A model generated the notes under the pieces. The model saw only the letters and a program-made list of their open reading frames with translations. It had not been told where the DNA came from and did no database searches. The translations under genes and the position numbers were made by a program. Shown piece after piece: positions 44,959 through 53,597 of a stretch of 64,000 nt of DNA. The number at the start of each line of letters is the position of its first letter. The first letter of the stretch is position 1. Location of the stretch: positions 1-64,000 of the forward strand of contig JBFOME010000003.1 of NCBI GenBank assembly GCA_040830705.1, written 5' to 3'. Origin of the DNA: Ruegeria_C sp040830705 (GTDB lineage Bacteria; Pseudomonadota; Alphaproteobacteria; Rhodobacterales; Rhodobacteraceae).

Positions 44959-45417
44959 TTATGCGGCGACGGCCGCGCTTTGGGTCCAGTTGCCCTGGGC
45001 GTTGCGGCCAGGAAACTGGACAATCTTTTTCAGTCGCCCGTCGGCGCCGCGCCGAGCAGCCCGAAAAGCAACATCAGGGAAAACTGTACGGGTCAGATCG
45101 CGCGCCATCTTGAAGCCGTTGCCAAACGGCGCGACGAAATCCATGACAACGGGGCAGTGCCCGGAATTCCAGTCTTCTGGTGCCAGCGGCTGGCCATCGT
45201 TCAGGATAGCCGCTTCTGTAGCTGCATCGAGATAAGCCCATGTGGCCAACCCGACCGGCACCTCGCCAGAACGCCAAACGCGCACCTGACCCAAGGCCAA
45301 CGGCGGAAGGATCAACTGGCTGAACGCGTCGAGATTGCGGTCCTGGTAGAGTTCGCATTGGGCCATCAACGCCAGCGCCTCACCAAGTACGGTAAATTCA
45401 GAAGCAGCCAAATTCAT
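44959..45417 (-). CDS. HlyC-type toxin-activating lysine acyltransferase with Tyr in place of the catalytic His
   Basis: 152 residues from the ATG at 45417, which has AAAGG 7 nt upstream; an upstream ATG at 45432 is weaker. It matches HlyC: LPPLALGQVRVWRSGEVPVG, LATWAYLDAATEAAILN, EDWNSGHCPVVMDFVAPFG and FPDVAFRAARR. The catalytic Asp of HlyC (Asp92) has its counterpart in MDFVAPFG. The segment aligned with HlyC SPLHRNW reads CELYQDR, so the catalytic His23 appears to be Tyr (codon TAC). The enzyme normally moves an acyl chain from ACP to toxin lysines. It precedes the RTX-like gene by 39 bp as one operon. Activity may be altered or lost. Confidence 0.82.
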   Translation of the reverse strand: MNLAASEFTVLGEALALMAQCELYQDRNLDAFSQLILPPLALGQVRVWRSGEVPVGLATWAYLDAATEAAILNDGQPLAPEDWNSGHCPVVMDFVAPFGNGFKMARDLTRTVFPDVAFRAARRGADGRLKKIVQFPGRNAQGNWTQSAAVAA

Positions 45418-45723
45418 GTTCAAACCTTTCATGTGCCGGTCGGGCGAAGTTGTCTTGAGAGAACCTCTCGATGCCCTGATCGTGCCTCAGAAGCCGTAGG
45501 TTGAATGGGATGGTCTGCCCGTCAGGCGGGGTGATCTGAATTGCAGATTGCCCCGTTGGAAACCGATCGATTGCGTTAGATTCGGCTAAATGTCACAGAG
45601 GATCTAACCCCCGCCATGCCTGAGAATTTCCAGCCAAAGCTTGCAATGTCTAACTCAGCGCCGCTAACCTGCCTGGGATCACAACGCGCCAACACACGGC
45701 TGAGAATTGTCAGGAGATTTTAC
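45418..45723. other. Divergent intergenic region upstream of the acyltransferase and an unknown gene
   Basis: About 300 bp that must hold the promoters of the minus-strand acyltransferase/RTX pair and the plus-strand unknown gene. No clear operator or RNA gene was seen. An in-frame ATG at 45616 could extend the plus-strand gene by 36 codons, but it has no ribosome site. Confidence 0.35.
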
Positions 45724-46356
45724 TTGGCCGAAGAGGCGGAAGAGACCGGTGAACTGCTGCCGCCGCAGTTGGTGAACACACTCCAGGCGGTCCTTCTGGC
45801 TGAGTCGCGCTTTCTGTCTCGCCTGCGCGAGCGAACCGCGGAAAGATGCATAGTTAAGGAAGACATCGAAGCGATCCAACGCGAGATGAACCATGAAAAC
45901 GTCGTTCATGTGGCGCGCTTTTTCTTCCTGCTGAAGGCTCTTGATTGCTCGACTCCGGCCGCGATCGAAGCGCTGATCGAAGCCCATAACTTGAAGGTCA
46001 AGCGCCTGCTCGACGCCGAAGATTTCCAGTTTCGGACGCGCAAAGAGCTACAGAAATCTGTCTTTAAGGACGCTCAGCAATATGTCTGCGTGAAAACGGT
46101 CAAGGAAAAGGGCCGGGCTGTGCTTGCAAAAACCGAGATCGCGGCGCTGCTTTTTGATCACATGAGCCGCGACAGCGCCGTAAAGACCCTCGACCTGCTG
46201 GTGCGGGCAGGGCTTCTTGTAGAAGAGGATTCCGACCCTCTGTCCGGTTCAAACCGAAAGCTCATCAAGACAGACGGGGTTCTTGAAGATGCCGTAGCGC
46301 AATACCTGTCCGATATCGGAAACCCCGCTGCTATTCTGAATGGGGATAAGTCATGA
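45724..46356 (+). CDS. Helical cytoplasmic protein of unknown function
   Basis: 210 residues from the TTG at 45724, chosen because AGGAGA lies 7 nt upstream; the ATG at 45616 would give 246 residues. It is mostly helical and charged (LVNTLQAVLLAESRFLSRLR, EAIQREMNHENVVHVARFF). The C-terminal half looks like a winged-helix pair (KTEIAALLFDHMSRDSAVKT, LDLLVRAGLLVEE), so a DNA-binding or regulatory role is possible. It overlaps the next small secreted-protein gene by 4 nt. I do not recognise the family. Confidence 0.65.
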   Translation: MAEEAEETGELLPPQLVNTLQAVLLAESRFLSRLRERTAERCIVKEDIEAIQREMNHENVVHVARFFFLLKALDCSTPAAIEALIEAHNLKVKRLLDAEDFQFRTRKELQKSVFKDAQQYVCVKTVKEKGRAVLAKTEIAALLFDHMSRDSAVKTLDLLVRAGLLVEEDSDPLSGSNRKLIKTDGVLEDAVAQYLSDIGNPAAILNGDKS

Positions 46357-46643
46357 AACTCTTTGTGTCCGCATCGCTGATTGTACTTTTACTTCAGATA
46401 CCTGCCCACGCGCAAAGCTCTGGCATATTCGGCCTGGGTCGCAGCGACATGGCGTGTGATTTCGTGGAAGAGGCAGAAAACATAGCAAATGTCGCGGAAT
46501 ACGAGCGCTACTCAGTTGCTTGCGGTACAAGGAGCATCAGGACGTTTGATGAAATGCAGTTGCTTCGTGATGCCTATCGGGCTGATCCGGAAGCGACATT
46601 GGATTTGATTGAAAGGATTTTGAAAGCCGGGAAATCCAACTAG
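46353..46643 (+). CDS. Small secreted protein of unknown function
   Basis: 96 residues with a clear signal peptide (MKLFVSASLIVLLLQIPAHA, cleavage before QSS). The mature part is about 75 residues with two Cys (MACDFVEE and YSVACGTRS) that could form a disulfide, followed by helices (RAYRADPEATLDLIERILK-like). The start overlaps the previous stop, so the pair is co-translated. No family recognised. Confidence 0.7.
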   Translation: MKLFVSASLIVLLLQIPAHAQSSGIFGLGRSDMACDFVEEAENIANVAEYERYSVACGTRSIRTFDEMQLLRDAYRADPEATLDLIERILKAGKSN

Positions 46644-46663
46644 GTTCAGAACTCGTTTTTGTT

Positions 46664-46765
46664 TCATAGCCAGAATATGACAGTGGCGGCGAGAGCGATG
46701 GCGCAGAGTAAGACTTGTCACGCGACATTGCTCTGGTGCGATACCGCCTCCCAACGATGTCACTC
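46664..46765 (-). mobile_element. IS5-family transposase C-terminal scar
   Basis: The minus strand reads LCAIALAATVIFWL followed by a stop, the usual C-terminus of IS5-family transposases of alphaproteobacteria, with a recognisable but frame-broken WRRYxTRxxxxxK region just upstream (about 46700-46760). Only this end survives. It sits 20 bp after the small secreted-protein gene. Confidence 0.65.
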
Positions 46766-46888
46766 AGGAATGCTTCGGAGCACCCTGGCGGCAAACTACC
46801 TACTGTGTCAGTGCGCAACCGCGTTATTCTTTAGAGGCACAAGGTTTCGTCGAACAGGTACTCTCCCTTCGCAAGCATAGGGCTTGAC

Positions 46889-48373
46889 TCATTTGGCGCT
46901 TGCTTTACCCATCTTTGCCTGCTCGCTCGGAGTTGGCGTGTGGTTGAAACGATAGGCTGTCCTGCAGGCATCTTCACCGCCAAGTTCGGCAATTCGTTTC
47001 TTCTGGTCCGCAAAACACTGGGCATTAACAGACTCGGGATCACAAATCTCGCGCAGACGGCGTTCGCCCTCCGCAAGGGCTGCCAACGTATCCGGGTGGT
47101 CCGCCTGCAAGGCCGCAAAATCCCGCAGTTCATTCGGATCTGCTTCGAGATCGAAGAGCTGCGGGTCATGGCCGACATAGTGAACGTACTTCCAATGCCG
47201 CCAGCGAACCATGAAGGTTCCGGTGGTCGAACCGCCATCATGGTACTCACTTAGGATAGTGCGCTCAGGGTTGTCGTCTTCACGAGCCAATTGGCGCAGA
47301 GAAATGCCCGGCAAGGCTGCGCTGGTCTCATCTTGCACCACCCCGGCGACTTCCACCGCTGTAGCTGCCAGATCGACCAGCGAGGCCCCGGTCGCCACCT
47401 TCCGGCCCTTTGGCACGCCGGGCCCGGCCAAAATCATGGGCACACCTGCGGATTGTTCATACATCACCTGCTTGGTCCAAAACCCCTGATCGCCCATCAT
47501 GTCACCATGGTCAGAGACATAAATGACCACCGTGTTTTCTGTCTGGCCGCTTGCATCAAGAGCTGCAAGAATCCGGCCCACGCAGTTGTCCATGAAACTG
47601 GTCAGACCGTAGTAGGCAACCTTTGCTTCACGCATCTTCTGTTCACTAAAATATTCTTCGTAGTCGAAGAACTCTGCTACGTTCTGCAATTCGCTGTGGT
47701 CTGGACGGAACCGATCCTGGTAGCCGACAGGCAGGTCGATCTGCTCCGGATCATACATGGCGTAGAACTCTTCCGGGCAGGTCAGCGGATAATGTGGACT
47801 TACCAGCGAGACGAATGCGGCCCACGGTTGGTCCGAACCCGCCTTTTTCTGCAACCATGCCTCAGCAGATTCGGTGATCTCACGGTCATAATCGGTATAT
47901 GTACTGTTCCCCACACCGACATCGGCGGCCAACTCGGCTGCGGCGTCATAGGATTGAGGGGTTTCGCGGAGTAATCCGATGGGCCAGCCGATGCCACCGA
48001 CCACGTGCATCGGGAGAATCTCATCAGAGAAACCGTTGTCATTATCCGTAGAACGGAAATGCAGTTTGCCGATAGAAACGGTCTCTACACCTTTATCGCG
48101 CAATTGGTGCATCCAACTACGGATCCGGCTGTCATAGGGCGACGCGCTGTCCCAGTTGCGAATCTCGTGAACATAGTTCCCGGTCGCGATGGCTGCACGG
48201 GCCGGTACGCACATGGGTGACGGCGTGTAAGCATTGGTGAAGAGCGTCCCGCGGGCCGCAAGCGCATCCAGGTTGGGCGTCTTGACGATGGGATGACCGG
48301 CGCACCCCATCGCGTCCTTACGATGCTCATCAGATATTATGATCAATAAGTTAGAACTATCATCAATCCTCAT
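46889..48373 (-). CDS. Type I sulfatase (choline-sulfatase-like)
   Basis: 494 residues. It begins NLLIIISDEHRKDAMGCAGH with the metal Asp15. Cys55 is in CVPAR, the formylglycine site with the Ser replaced by Ala, as in many choline-sulfatase-like enzymes. A second metal site reads YVSDHGDMMGDQGFW. No signal peptide, so cytoplasmic. It is divergent from the ThDP-enzyme operon. It is a third, clearly distinct sulfatase in the window. Substrate not determined; choline-O-sulfate or a related sulfate ester is possible. Confidence 0.87.
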   Translation of the reverse strand: MRIDDSSNLLIIISDEHRKDAMGCAGHPIVKTPNLDALAARGTLFTNAYTPSPMCVPARAAIATGNYVHEIRNWDSASPYDSRIRSWMHQLRDKGVETVSIGKLHFRSTDNDNGFSDEILPMHVVGGIGWPIGLLRETPQSYDAAAELAADVGVGNSTYTDYDREITESAEAWLQKKAGSDQPWAAFVSLVSPHYPLTCPEEFYAMYDPEQIDLPVGYQDRFRPDHSELQNVAEFFDYEEYFSEQKMREAKVAYYGLTSFMDNCVGRILAALDASGQTENTVVIYVSDHGDMMGDQGFWTKQVMYEQSAGVPMILAGPGVPKGRKVATGASLVDLAATAVEVAGVVQDETSAALPGISLRQLAREDDNPERTILSEYHDGGSTTGTFMVRWRHWKYVHYVGHDPQLFDLEADPNELRDFAALQADHPDTLAALAEGERRLREICDPESVNAQCFADQKKRIAELGGEDACRTAYRFNHTPTPSEQAKMGKASAK

Positions 48374-48711
48374 GTTTCCGGCCTCCCATGTTCGACTACT
48401 CGTTTAGTTGCAGGCTGATCCATCTTGTCAGGCCGAACACCTAGAAGTAGGCCTCGAACACGATCACGGATCGTGGGTAATGCGCACTCTTCAAGGCGAT
48501 CATCGGCATTCCTAAGCGCTCTCGCAGTCAAACTATCGGTTGGATTAAACGATACGAAGGTGCAACAGGCCAACCAAAGTTTGCGACAGAGTCCGACTAG
48601 GCGACCGAAACTGTCAGTTTGCCGGGATCTGCAGGAAACTCGTCAGTTTGCCAATGTTCCCGCGATCTGCCTTCACCTAGCCTTGCCTCAAGGGCTCGGT
48701 ATGGAGGTTTT
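48374..48711. other. Divergent intergenic region between sulfatase and ThDP-enzyme genes
   Basis: About 340 bp. A minus-strand frame of 67 codons (48370-48573) ends in an ATGA overlap with the sulfatase start, which could mean a former upstream partner gene, but no family is visible. The plus-strand promoter side holds the paired 12-bp motif listed separately. Confidence 0.4.
48612..48652 (+). promoter_or_regulatory. Paired operator motif upstream of the ThDP-enzyme operon
   Basis: Two copies of the same 12-mer, TGTCAGTTTGCC at 48612-48623 and CGTCAGTTTGCC at 48641-48652, start 29 bp apart. The second begins 72 bp before the ATG of the ThDP enzyme. The same pair, with the same 29-bp and 72-bp distances, occurs before the TRAP operon, so this is very probably a binding site for a shared regulator. 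Confidence 0.7.
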
Positions 48712-48712
48712 G

Positions 48713-50467
48713 ATGCGCGGCGCGGATGTCTTGGTGGAAATGCTCATTGGATATGGGGTCGATACGATCTTTGGCGTGCCGGGCGACACAAACGTTCCTC
48801 TCTACGAAGCACTGCAAGAAAACGAAGAGCGGTTCACGCATGTCATGGCGCGCGACGAACGGTCGGCGGGGTTCATGGCAGATGCTTATGGACGTTTCAC
48901 CGATCGTCCCGGTGTGGTCGAATGCCCTTCTGGGGCCGGCGCGATGTACACCTTGCCACCGATCGCGGAATCCAACGCATCCTCTGTTCCGGTGATCGTT
49001 CTTACAATCGATATTCCCTTGCCTGGTGAGGGGCGCGGGGTGCTGACGGAACTCGACTGTGCACGCCTTTTTGAGCCAGTCACGAAGATGTCAGTGCAGG
49101 TGAAATCCGCGGAAAAACTGCCGGAGATCATTCGTCGGGCGTTTCGAACGGCGTGTTCAGGCAAACCCGGGGCGGTTCATCTTCAGATCCCCGAGGATAT
49201 GCTTCTGGCCGAGATTGATCCGGCGCGCATCTCGTTGCATGTAGAGGAGGAGTGCAAGACCTTCCCGGCCTTCCCTACACGGCCCGCGCCGGGTATGACG
49301 ACCGCGCTGCTGGAGCATTTGTCGAAGGCCGAGCGACCGCTGATTGTCTCTGGCGGCGGGGTGATCCGGGCTTGCGCCGGCGAAGATGTTCTGCGTGTCG
49401 CGGAGCGGCTGAACATCCCTGTCTGTACCTCGATGACGGGTCAGGGCACGATGCCGGACGACCACCGCCTGTCGATTGGCGTTATTGGAGATAACGGCTT
49501 TCATCCCCACGCGAACCGAGCGATGGAAGAAAGCGATTTTGTGCTATTTGTTGGGTCCAAGATGGGTTCCGTCGTTACTATCGGTTGGACCTTTCCGAAG
49601 CTGACCCTGAACAAGCGCGTGGCACAGATCGACATCAATCCAGAGATCATGGCTAACAACTATGAAAACGTTTTGTCGGTGGCGGGCGATGCGAAACTTG
49701 TGCTGAGCGACCTGTTTGCGGCGATACCGGACAATTTCGACGGCGAGGCATTCGCGCCTTGGGTGGATCACCTGAATGATCTGCGCAGCCAATTCTGGCA
49801 GGGTGCGCAAGCCCTGCTGGACGCCGATAGCACACCACTAAGACCGGAACGGGCGGTGCGTTGCTTTAACGAGGCGCTGGAGGCCTCGGGACAACCAGCC
49901 CTGATCTATTCAGACGCGGGGACGCCAACACCCCATATGACCCGGTTCCTCAAGATCAACGATCCGCGCACCCGGTTCGCCATTCCGCGTGCTTTCGGAG
50001 GTCTTGGCTCAGCACTTCCCGCGACAGTTGGGGCCTGGCGTGCGGACAATACCCGACGTCCGATTGGCATGTTCGGGGATGGCTCGTTCGGTATGACCGT
50101 CGGAGAGCTGGAAACGCTTGTCCGCTTGCAGGTGCCCGCCATTTTGCTGTTGTTCAACAACGGGCACTTCGGTTGGATCAAGGGCCTCCATCGTCTCAAG
50201 GGGCACAACAAGACCTTTGGGGTGGATTTCATGCCTCCAAAAGGGGCGGCTATCGCGGAGGCATTCGGGTTGACCGGTTGGACTGCAAAGACCGCCGAAC
50301 AATTAGATGATGCGCTTGTCCAAGCATTCGCCCACAAACATGGTCCCTGCCTGATTGACGTTCATGTCGAATCCATCGCCGATCGCGTGCCGCCCGTGTA
50401 TTCGTGGCTGACTAAGAAAGGCGAGGACGCGTTGTCGCTTGAGGCAAAGGATGTCGTCTATTTTTGA
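48713..50467 (+). CDS. Thiamine-diphosphate-dependent enzyme, acetolactate synthase-like / 2-oxo-acid decarboxylase
   Basis: 584 residues with the three-domain ThDP layout. The N-terminal pyrimidine domain has the catalytic Glu49 in MARDERSAGFMADAYGR. A central domain is followed by the ThDP motif GDG (Asp456) to NN (482-483) in GDGSFGMTVGELETL ... LLFNN. I chose the ATG at 48713 because GGAGG lies 5 nt upstream (within a weaker ATG context at 48701). The next gene, a FAD amino-acid dehydrogenase, overlaps it by 17 nt. The pair suggests amino acid to 2-oxo acid to aldehyde, as in AruI-type decarboxylation, but the substrate is not known. Confidence 0.78.
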   Translation: MRGADVLVEMLIGYGVDTIFGVPGDTNVPLYEALQENEERFTHVMARDERSAGFMADAYGRFTDRPGVVECPSGAGAMYTLPPIAESNASSVPVIVLTIDIPLPGEGRGVLTELDCARLFEPVTKMSVQVKSAEKLPEIIRRAFRTACSGKPGAVHLQIPEDMLLAEIDPARISLHVEEECKTFPAFPTRPAPGMTTALLEHLSKAERPLIVSGGGVIRACAGEDVLRVAERLNIPVCTSMTGQGTMPDDHRLSIGVIGDNGFHPHANRAMEESDFVLFVGSKMGSVVTIGWTFPKLTLNKRVAQIDINPEIMANNYENVLSVAGDAKLVLSDLFAAIPDNFDGEAFAPWVDHLNDLRSQFWQGAQALLDADSTPLRPERAVRCFNEALEASGQPALIYSDAGTPTPHMTRFLKINDPRTRFAIPRAFGGLGSALPATVGAWRADNTRRPIGMFGDGSFGMTVGELETLVRLQVPAILLLFNNGHFGWIKGLHRLKGHNKTFGVDFMPPKGAAIAEAFGLTGWTAKTAEQLDDALVQAFAHKHGPCLIDVHVESIADRVPPVYSWLTKKGEDALSLEAKDVVYF

Positions 50468-51761
50468 CAGCTTGACGCCCCCCTCAACCATCTCGATGCA
50501 AGACAGTTCCGTCGTTGTTGTGGGCGCAGGGATGGTCGGGGTTTGCGTGGCGCTCGACCTCCAGCGGCGCGGGGCGCAGGTGACATTGATCGATCGCCAC
50601 GAGCCAGGGCGCGAAACCTCATATGGCAACGCGGGCGTACTTGCGCGTTCGTCGGTGTTGCCATTGAACAACCCGGGCATGTTGCGGGATTTGCCCGGTC
50701 TTCTGGGTAATCAGCGGACGGCATTCAGGTACAATTGGCGTTACCTGTCGCGAAATCTGAACTGGGCCCTGCCATTTTTGGCGAATGCCCGCCAGTCGCG
50801 TGTTGATCAGACGGCGGCTGCGCTTGACGAACTTATCCGGCTGTCCATTCCCGCGCATAAGGCAATGATCGCGGATTGCGGGCAGGACGATCTGTTGTCC
50901 GAACGCGGATGGATCTTTCTGTACCGGTCAGATGCAAGCTTTGCGCGCGGGGGTATGTTGCGGAGTATCCTTGGGCGCTTTGAAATCTCCAGCGAAGCAC
51001 TCGTTGCTGATGAACTTCGGGATCTCGAACCACATCTGGCACCAGTTTTCCGCAACGCCTTGTGGGTGAAAGACAGTGCATCCATTCGCGATCCCGGCGC
51101 GCTGGTTGCGGCCTATGCGAAACGGTTCGTTGCAAAGGGCGGCGAATTCAGAATGGGATCCGTTGTGGGGCTTAGCCTTGAGGGTGCGCCGGGCGTGACA
51201 GTTGAAGGGGGCGAAATAGTTCGTGCCACGCATTGTGTGTTGTGCCCCGGTCCATGGGGAAAGGACTTGCTGGCGCACGAAGGGTATCAGGTGCCGATGG
51301 CATTCGAACGGGGATATCACCGGCACTTCCAAGGTCCAGATCATCTCGGAAATGTTCCGGCACTTGGGCGCCCGATCTACGACACGGGAGGGGGCTATGT
51401 GCTATCCCCGATGCGTCAAGGGCTGCGCCTCACGACCGGTGTTGAGTTGAACAGCCTCGCAGCTGATCCGAACCACTCGCAGCTAAATCGCGCCGAAACG
51501 GCGGCGCGGGAGGCCATCGACCTCGGCGCGCGATGCTCCGGGCCGACCTGGATGGGCGCCCGACCGACTTTCCCCGACAGTCGCCCCTGTATAGGGGCCT
51601 TGCCGCATGCGCCGGGTTTCTCGGTGGCGTTTGGACACCAGCATATCGGTTTTGCGACAGGGCCAGGAACGGCGCGGACGCTGGGCGATTTGCTTGAAGG
51701 CAAAACACCTCCAATCGACCCGGCACCCTTTCGCCCCGATCGCTATATCTCGCTCAACTAG
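50451..51761 (+). CDS. FAD-dependent D-amino-acid dehydrogenase-like oxidoreductase (DadA/DAO family)
   Basis: 436 residues. The N-terminal dinucleotide-binding site VVVVGAGMVGVCVALDLQRR has Gly25, Gly27 and Gly30, and the ribose-binding Asp is in VTLIDRHEPG. A second FAD contact is seen in the C-terminal GARPTFPDSRPCIGALP and FGHQHIGFATGPG. The ATG at 50451 has GAGG 6 nt upstream and overlaps the ThDP-enzyme gene; a later ATG at 50496 is possible. The likely reaction is oxidative deamination of an amino acid (D-form or glycine-like) to the 2-oxo acid used by the preceding enzyme. Convergent, 4-nt overlap with the LysR gene. Confidence 0.8.
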   Translation: MSSIFDSLTPPSTISMQDSSVVVVGAGMVGVCVALDLQRRGAQVTLIDRHEPGRETSYGNAGVLARSSVLPLNNPGMLRDLPGLLGNQRTAFRYNWRYLSRNLNWALPFLANARQSRVDQTAAALDELIRLSIPAHKAMIADCGQDDLLSERGWIFLYRSDASFARGGMLRSILGRFEISSEALVADELRDLEPHLAPVFRNALWVKDSASIRDPGALVAAYAKRFVAKGGEFRMGSVVGLSLEGAPGVTVEGGEIVRATHCVLCPGPWGKDLLAHEGYQVPMAFERGYHRHFQGPDHLGNVPALGRPIYDTGGGYVLSPMRQGLRLTTGVELNSLAADPNHSQLNRAETAAREAIDLGARCSGPTWMGARPTFPDSRPCIGALPHAPGFSVAFGHQHIGFATGPGTARTLGDLLEGKTPPIDPAPFRPDRYISLN

Positions 51762-52666
51762 CGAAGGTGGCGGGTTTCGGCCATGATCCAATCCCGAAAG
51801 ATCCGGATCGACGCAACCGGTCTGCGCGTTTCAGGATAGACGGCGTAGTAGCCCGCGCCGCTCGCCACCGGTTCTCCGAATGGCAAATGAAGCCGCCCGT
51901 CTTCAAGGTATTCCTCGATCATGAAGACTGGCAATACTGCGAGCCCGATTCCGGCCAGTGCGGCCTCAATGACCATCGTGGTCTGCGAAAACCGGGGCCC
52001 TGAAATTGGCCCGTGGTGTTCGACATTCTTGGCGGCCATCCAACGAAGCCAGGAATCCGGTCGGTGCGCGTTTTGTATCTTTGGAAAGGTCTGATGGTCT
52101 GAAATCGGAAGCTGCTGGCCCAGAGTAACCAGATCCGGAGAGGCCGCGACCGCCACGCGCTCCGTGATTAGTTCGTATGACACAGCATCACGCCACGCGC
52201 CCTGACCGCGCATCACTGCAACATCGGGTCCTTGAGTGAAGTCAACTTCGCCACGCAATGGAATAACGTTGAAGGCCTGCGCCGGGTGCGCGTCTATGAA
52301 CCGCTTCATGCGGGGTACCAGCCAGCGACTGGCAAAGCTGTCTTGCACGCCGATCTGCAACGCATCCGCGGACCGGCTACCACGAATGACATCCATAGAG
52401 GCGTCTTCCAACTGGTCGAGAATGCTGGATACAGAACCTGCAAATTCTTCTCCGGCAGAGGTAAGGACAAGGCGCGGACCAAAACGCTCGAACAGGTCGA
52501 CACCTAGAAGTGACTCAAGATTTGATACCTGACGGCTAACACCACTTTGCGTGCGCCCAAGTTCCTCGCCCGCGCGCGTGAAACTCAGGGTCGAGGCGGA
52601 TGCCTCAAAGGCTTGCAAAGCGGAAAGGGAAGGGATGTAGCGGCGCATATCATGAGTTTTATGCAT
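51758..52666 (-). CDS. LysR-family transcriptional regulator
   Basis: 302 residues from the ATG at 52666. Residues 7-70 carry the winged helix (YIPSLSALQAFEASASTLSF, ELGRTQSGVSRQVSNLESLL); the rest is a LysR effector domain with GLAVLPVFMIEEYLEDGRLH near its end. No strong ribosome site is seen; ATG 52648 is an alternative, and the longer frame to 52813 runs into the divergent Lrp gene. It lies between the ThDP operon and the TRAP operon and is one of two candidate regulators of the paired operator motif. Confidence 0.83.
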   Translation of the reverse strand: MHKTHDMRRYIPSLSALQAFEASASTLSFTRAGEELGRTQSGVSRQVSNLESLLGVDLFERFGPRLVLTSAGEEFAGSVSSILDQLEDASMDVIRGSRSADALQIGVQDSFASRWLVPRMKRFIDAHPAQAFNVIPLRGEVDFTQGPDVAVMRGQGAWRDAVSYELITERVAVAASPDLVTLGQQLPISDHQTFPKIQNAHRPDSWLRWMAAKNVEHHGPISGPRFSQTTMVIEAALAGIGLAVLPVFMIEEYLEDGRLHLPFGEPVASGAGYYAVYPETRRPVASIRIFRDWIMAETRHLR

Positions 52667-52737
52667 GAAGATCGTAAAAAACAGCATTTTTTTCATTGTC
52701 GAGTCTCGGCTTACCGTGAAGAAAACGAGAAACGGGG

Positions 52738-53220
52738 ATGACAATGCGAAAGCTGGACGCGATAGACCGAAATTTGCTGGCGCTTCTGCAAGACGATGCC
52801 CGTCTTGCGACATCCGAATTGGCGCGCCGTATAGGAACAGCCCGTACCACTGTGAGTGAGCGTGTCGCGCGTCTGGAACGGGAAGGGCGAATTCTGGGAT
52901 ATACAGCGCTCGTTGCGGAAGAAACCGAGGTCCTTGAAACGCGCGCCGTGCTTAATCTGACCTGTGACAGGGCCGCGTGCCGCGCCATTGTGGACGCTCT
53001 ACGTGGGTATCCCGAAATTGAGGAATGTCTATCAGTGACAGGGCGTTATGATCTGATGTGCATGGTGCGCACGCCCCATCAGGAAGACCTTGACGCTTTG
53101 GTGGATGACATATCCGTCTTGCCGGGCGTCAACGCGGTTGATGCGACAATTGCAATGGCCAGCAAGTTCAGACGTCAAAAGCCGCTGTCGAAGGCGCCGC
53201 AACTTCAGGTTGTGTGTTAG
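52738..53220 (+). CDS. Lrp/AsnC-family transcriptional regulator
   Basis: 160 residues: N-terminal helix-turn-helix (KLDAIDRNLLALLQDDARLA, ELARRIGTARTTVSERVARL) and a C-terminal RAM ligand domain (CLSVTGRYDLMCMVRTPHQE). Lrp proteins usually sense amino acids and bind as octamers to spaced repeats, which fits the repeated 12-bp motifs before both adjacent operons. It is divergent from the LysR gene (71 bp apart). An in-frame ATG at 52744 has GGGG 6 nt upstream and may be the true start. Confidence 0.85.
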   Translation: MTMRKLDAIDRNLLALLQDDARLATSELARRIGTARTTVSERVARLEREGRILGYTALVAEETEVLETRAVLNLTCDRAACRAIVDALRGYPEIEECLSVTGRYDLMCMVRTPHQEDLDALVDDISVLPGVNAVDATIAMASKFRRQKPLSKAPQLQVVC

Positions 53221-53495
53221 GCTTTTGTGAGCTAAACGATCCCAACCAATATCTTTAGCCTGTCGTGCCAAGCGCCATGCGCTGAGCCTTAGCTGTCGGG
53301 CAGTGAGTTTGTTCGCTCAGGGATAGAGGCTCGTAGCGGTCGAAAAGTTCTGAGCCGCCTGGCTCTGCAACGCCAGCGCGCAACATAGCAGTGAAGCCTT
53401 CTGCCCTTGCCCTTAGTTGCGTCCCTCTGAACAGCTTGCGCCGGCCTATCCACGCGACATCAACATCAGCCTTCGAGGTACGAAGCGTAACTGAC
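53221..53495. other. Intergenic region upstream of the TRAP operon
   Basis: About 275 bp (375 bp to the dctP start). No intact gene, RNA gene or strong terminator was seen. The plus-strand operator and promoter lie at its downstream end. Confidence 0.4.
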
Positions 53496-53542
53496 CCGTC
53501 AGATTGACGGCTTTGGGCGAGATGCCGTCAGTTTGCTAATAT
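53496..53542 (+). promoter_or_regulatory. Paired operator motif and probable promoter of the TRAP operon
   Basis: CGTCAGATTGAC at 53497-53508 (within the perfect inverted repeat CCGTCA-GAT-TGACGG, 53496-53510) and CGTCAGTTTGCT at 53526-53537 start 29 bp apart. The second begins 72 bp before the ATG at 53598. TTGGGC (53513) and TAATAT (53537-53542), 18 bp apart, form a possible promoter, so the two sites flank or overlap the RNA polymerase contacts. The same pair precedes the ThDP-enzyme operon. Confidence 0.68.
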
Positions 53543-53597
53543 CCTTTTTTGTCTGCCCCGACGACCATTGACCATGATTTTCACATGGGAGTTCATG

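Noticed and set aside
48370..48573. 67-codon minus-strand frame ending in an ATGA overlap with the third sulfatase
   Set aside because: The overlap is suggestive, but the product has no recognisable domain and the start lacks a ribosome site. Kept only as a note in the intergenic entry.
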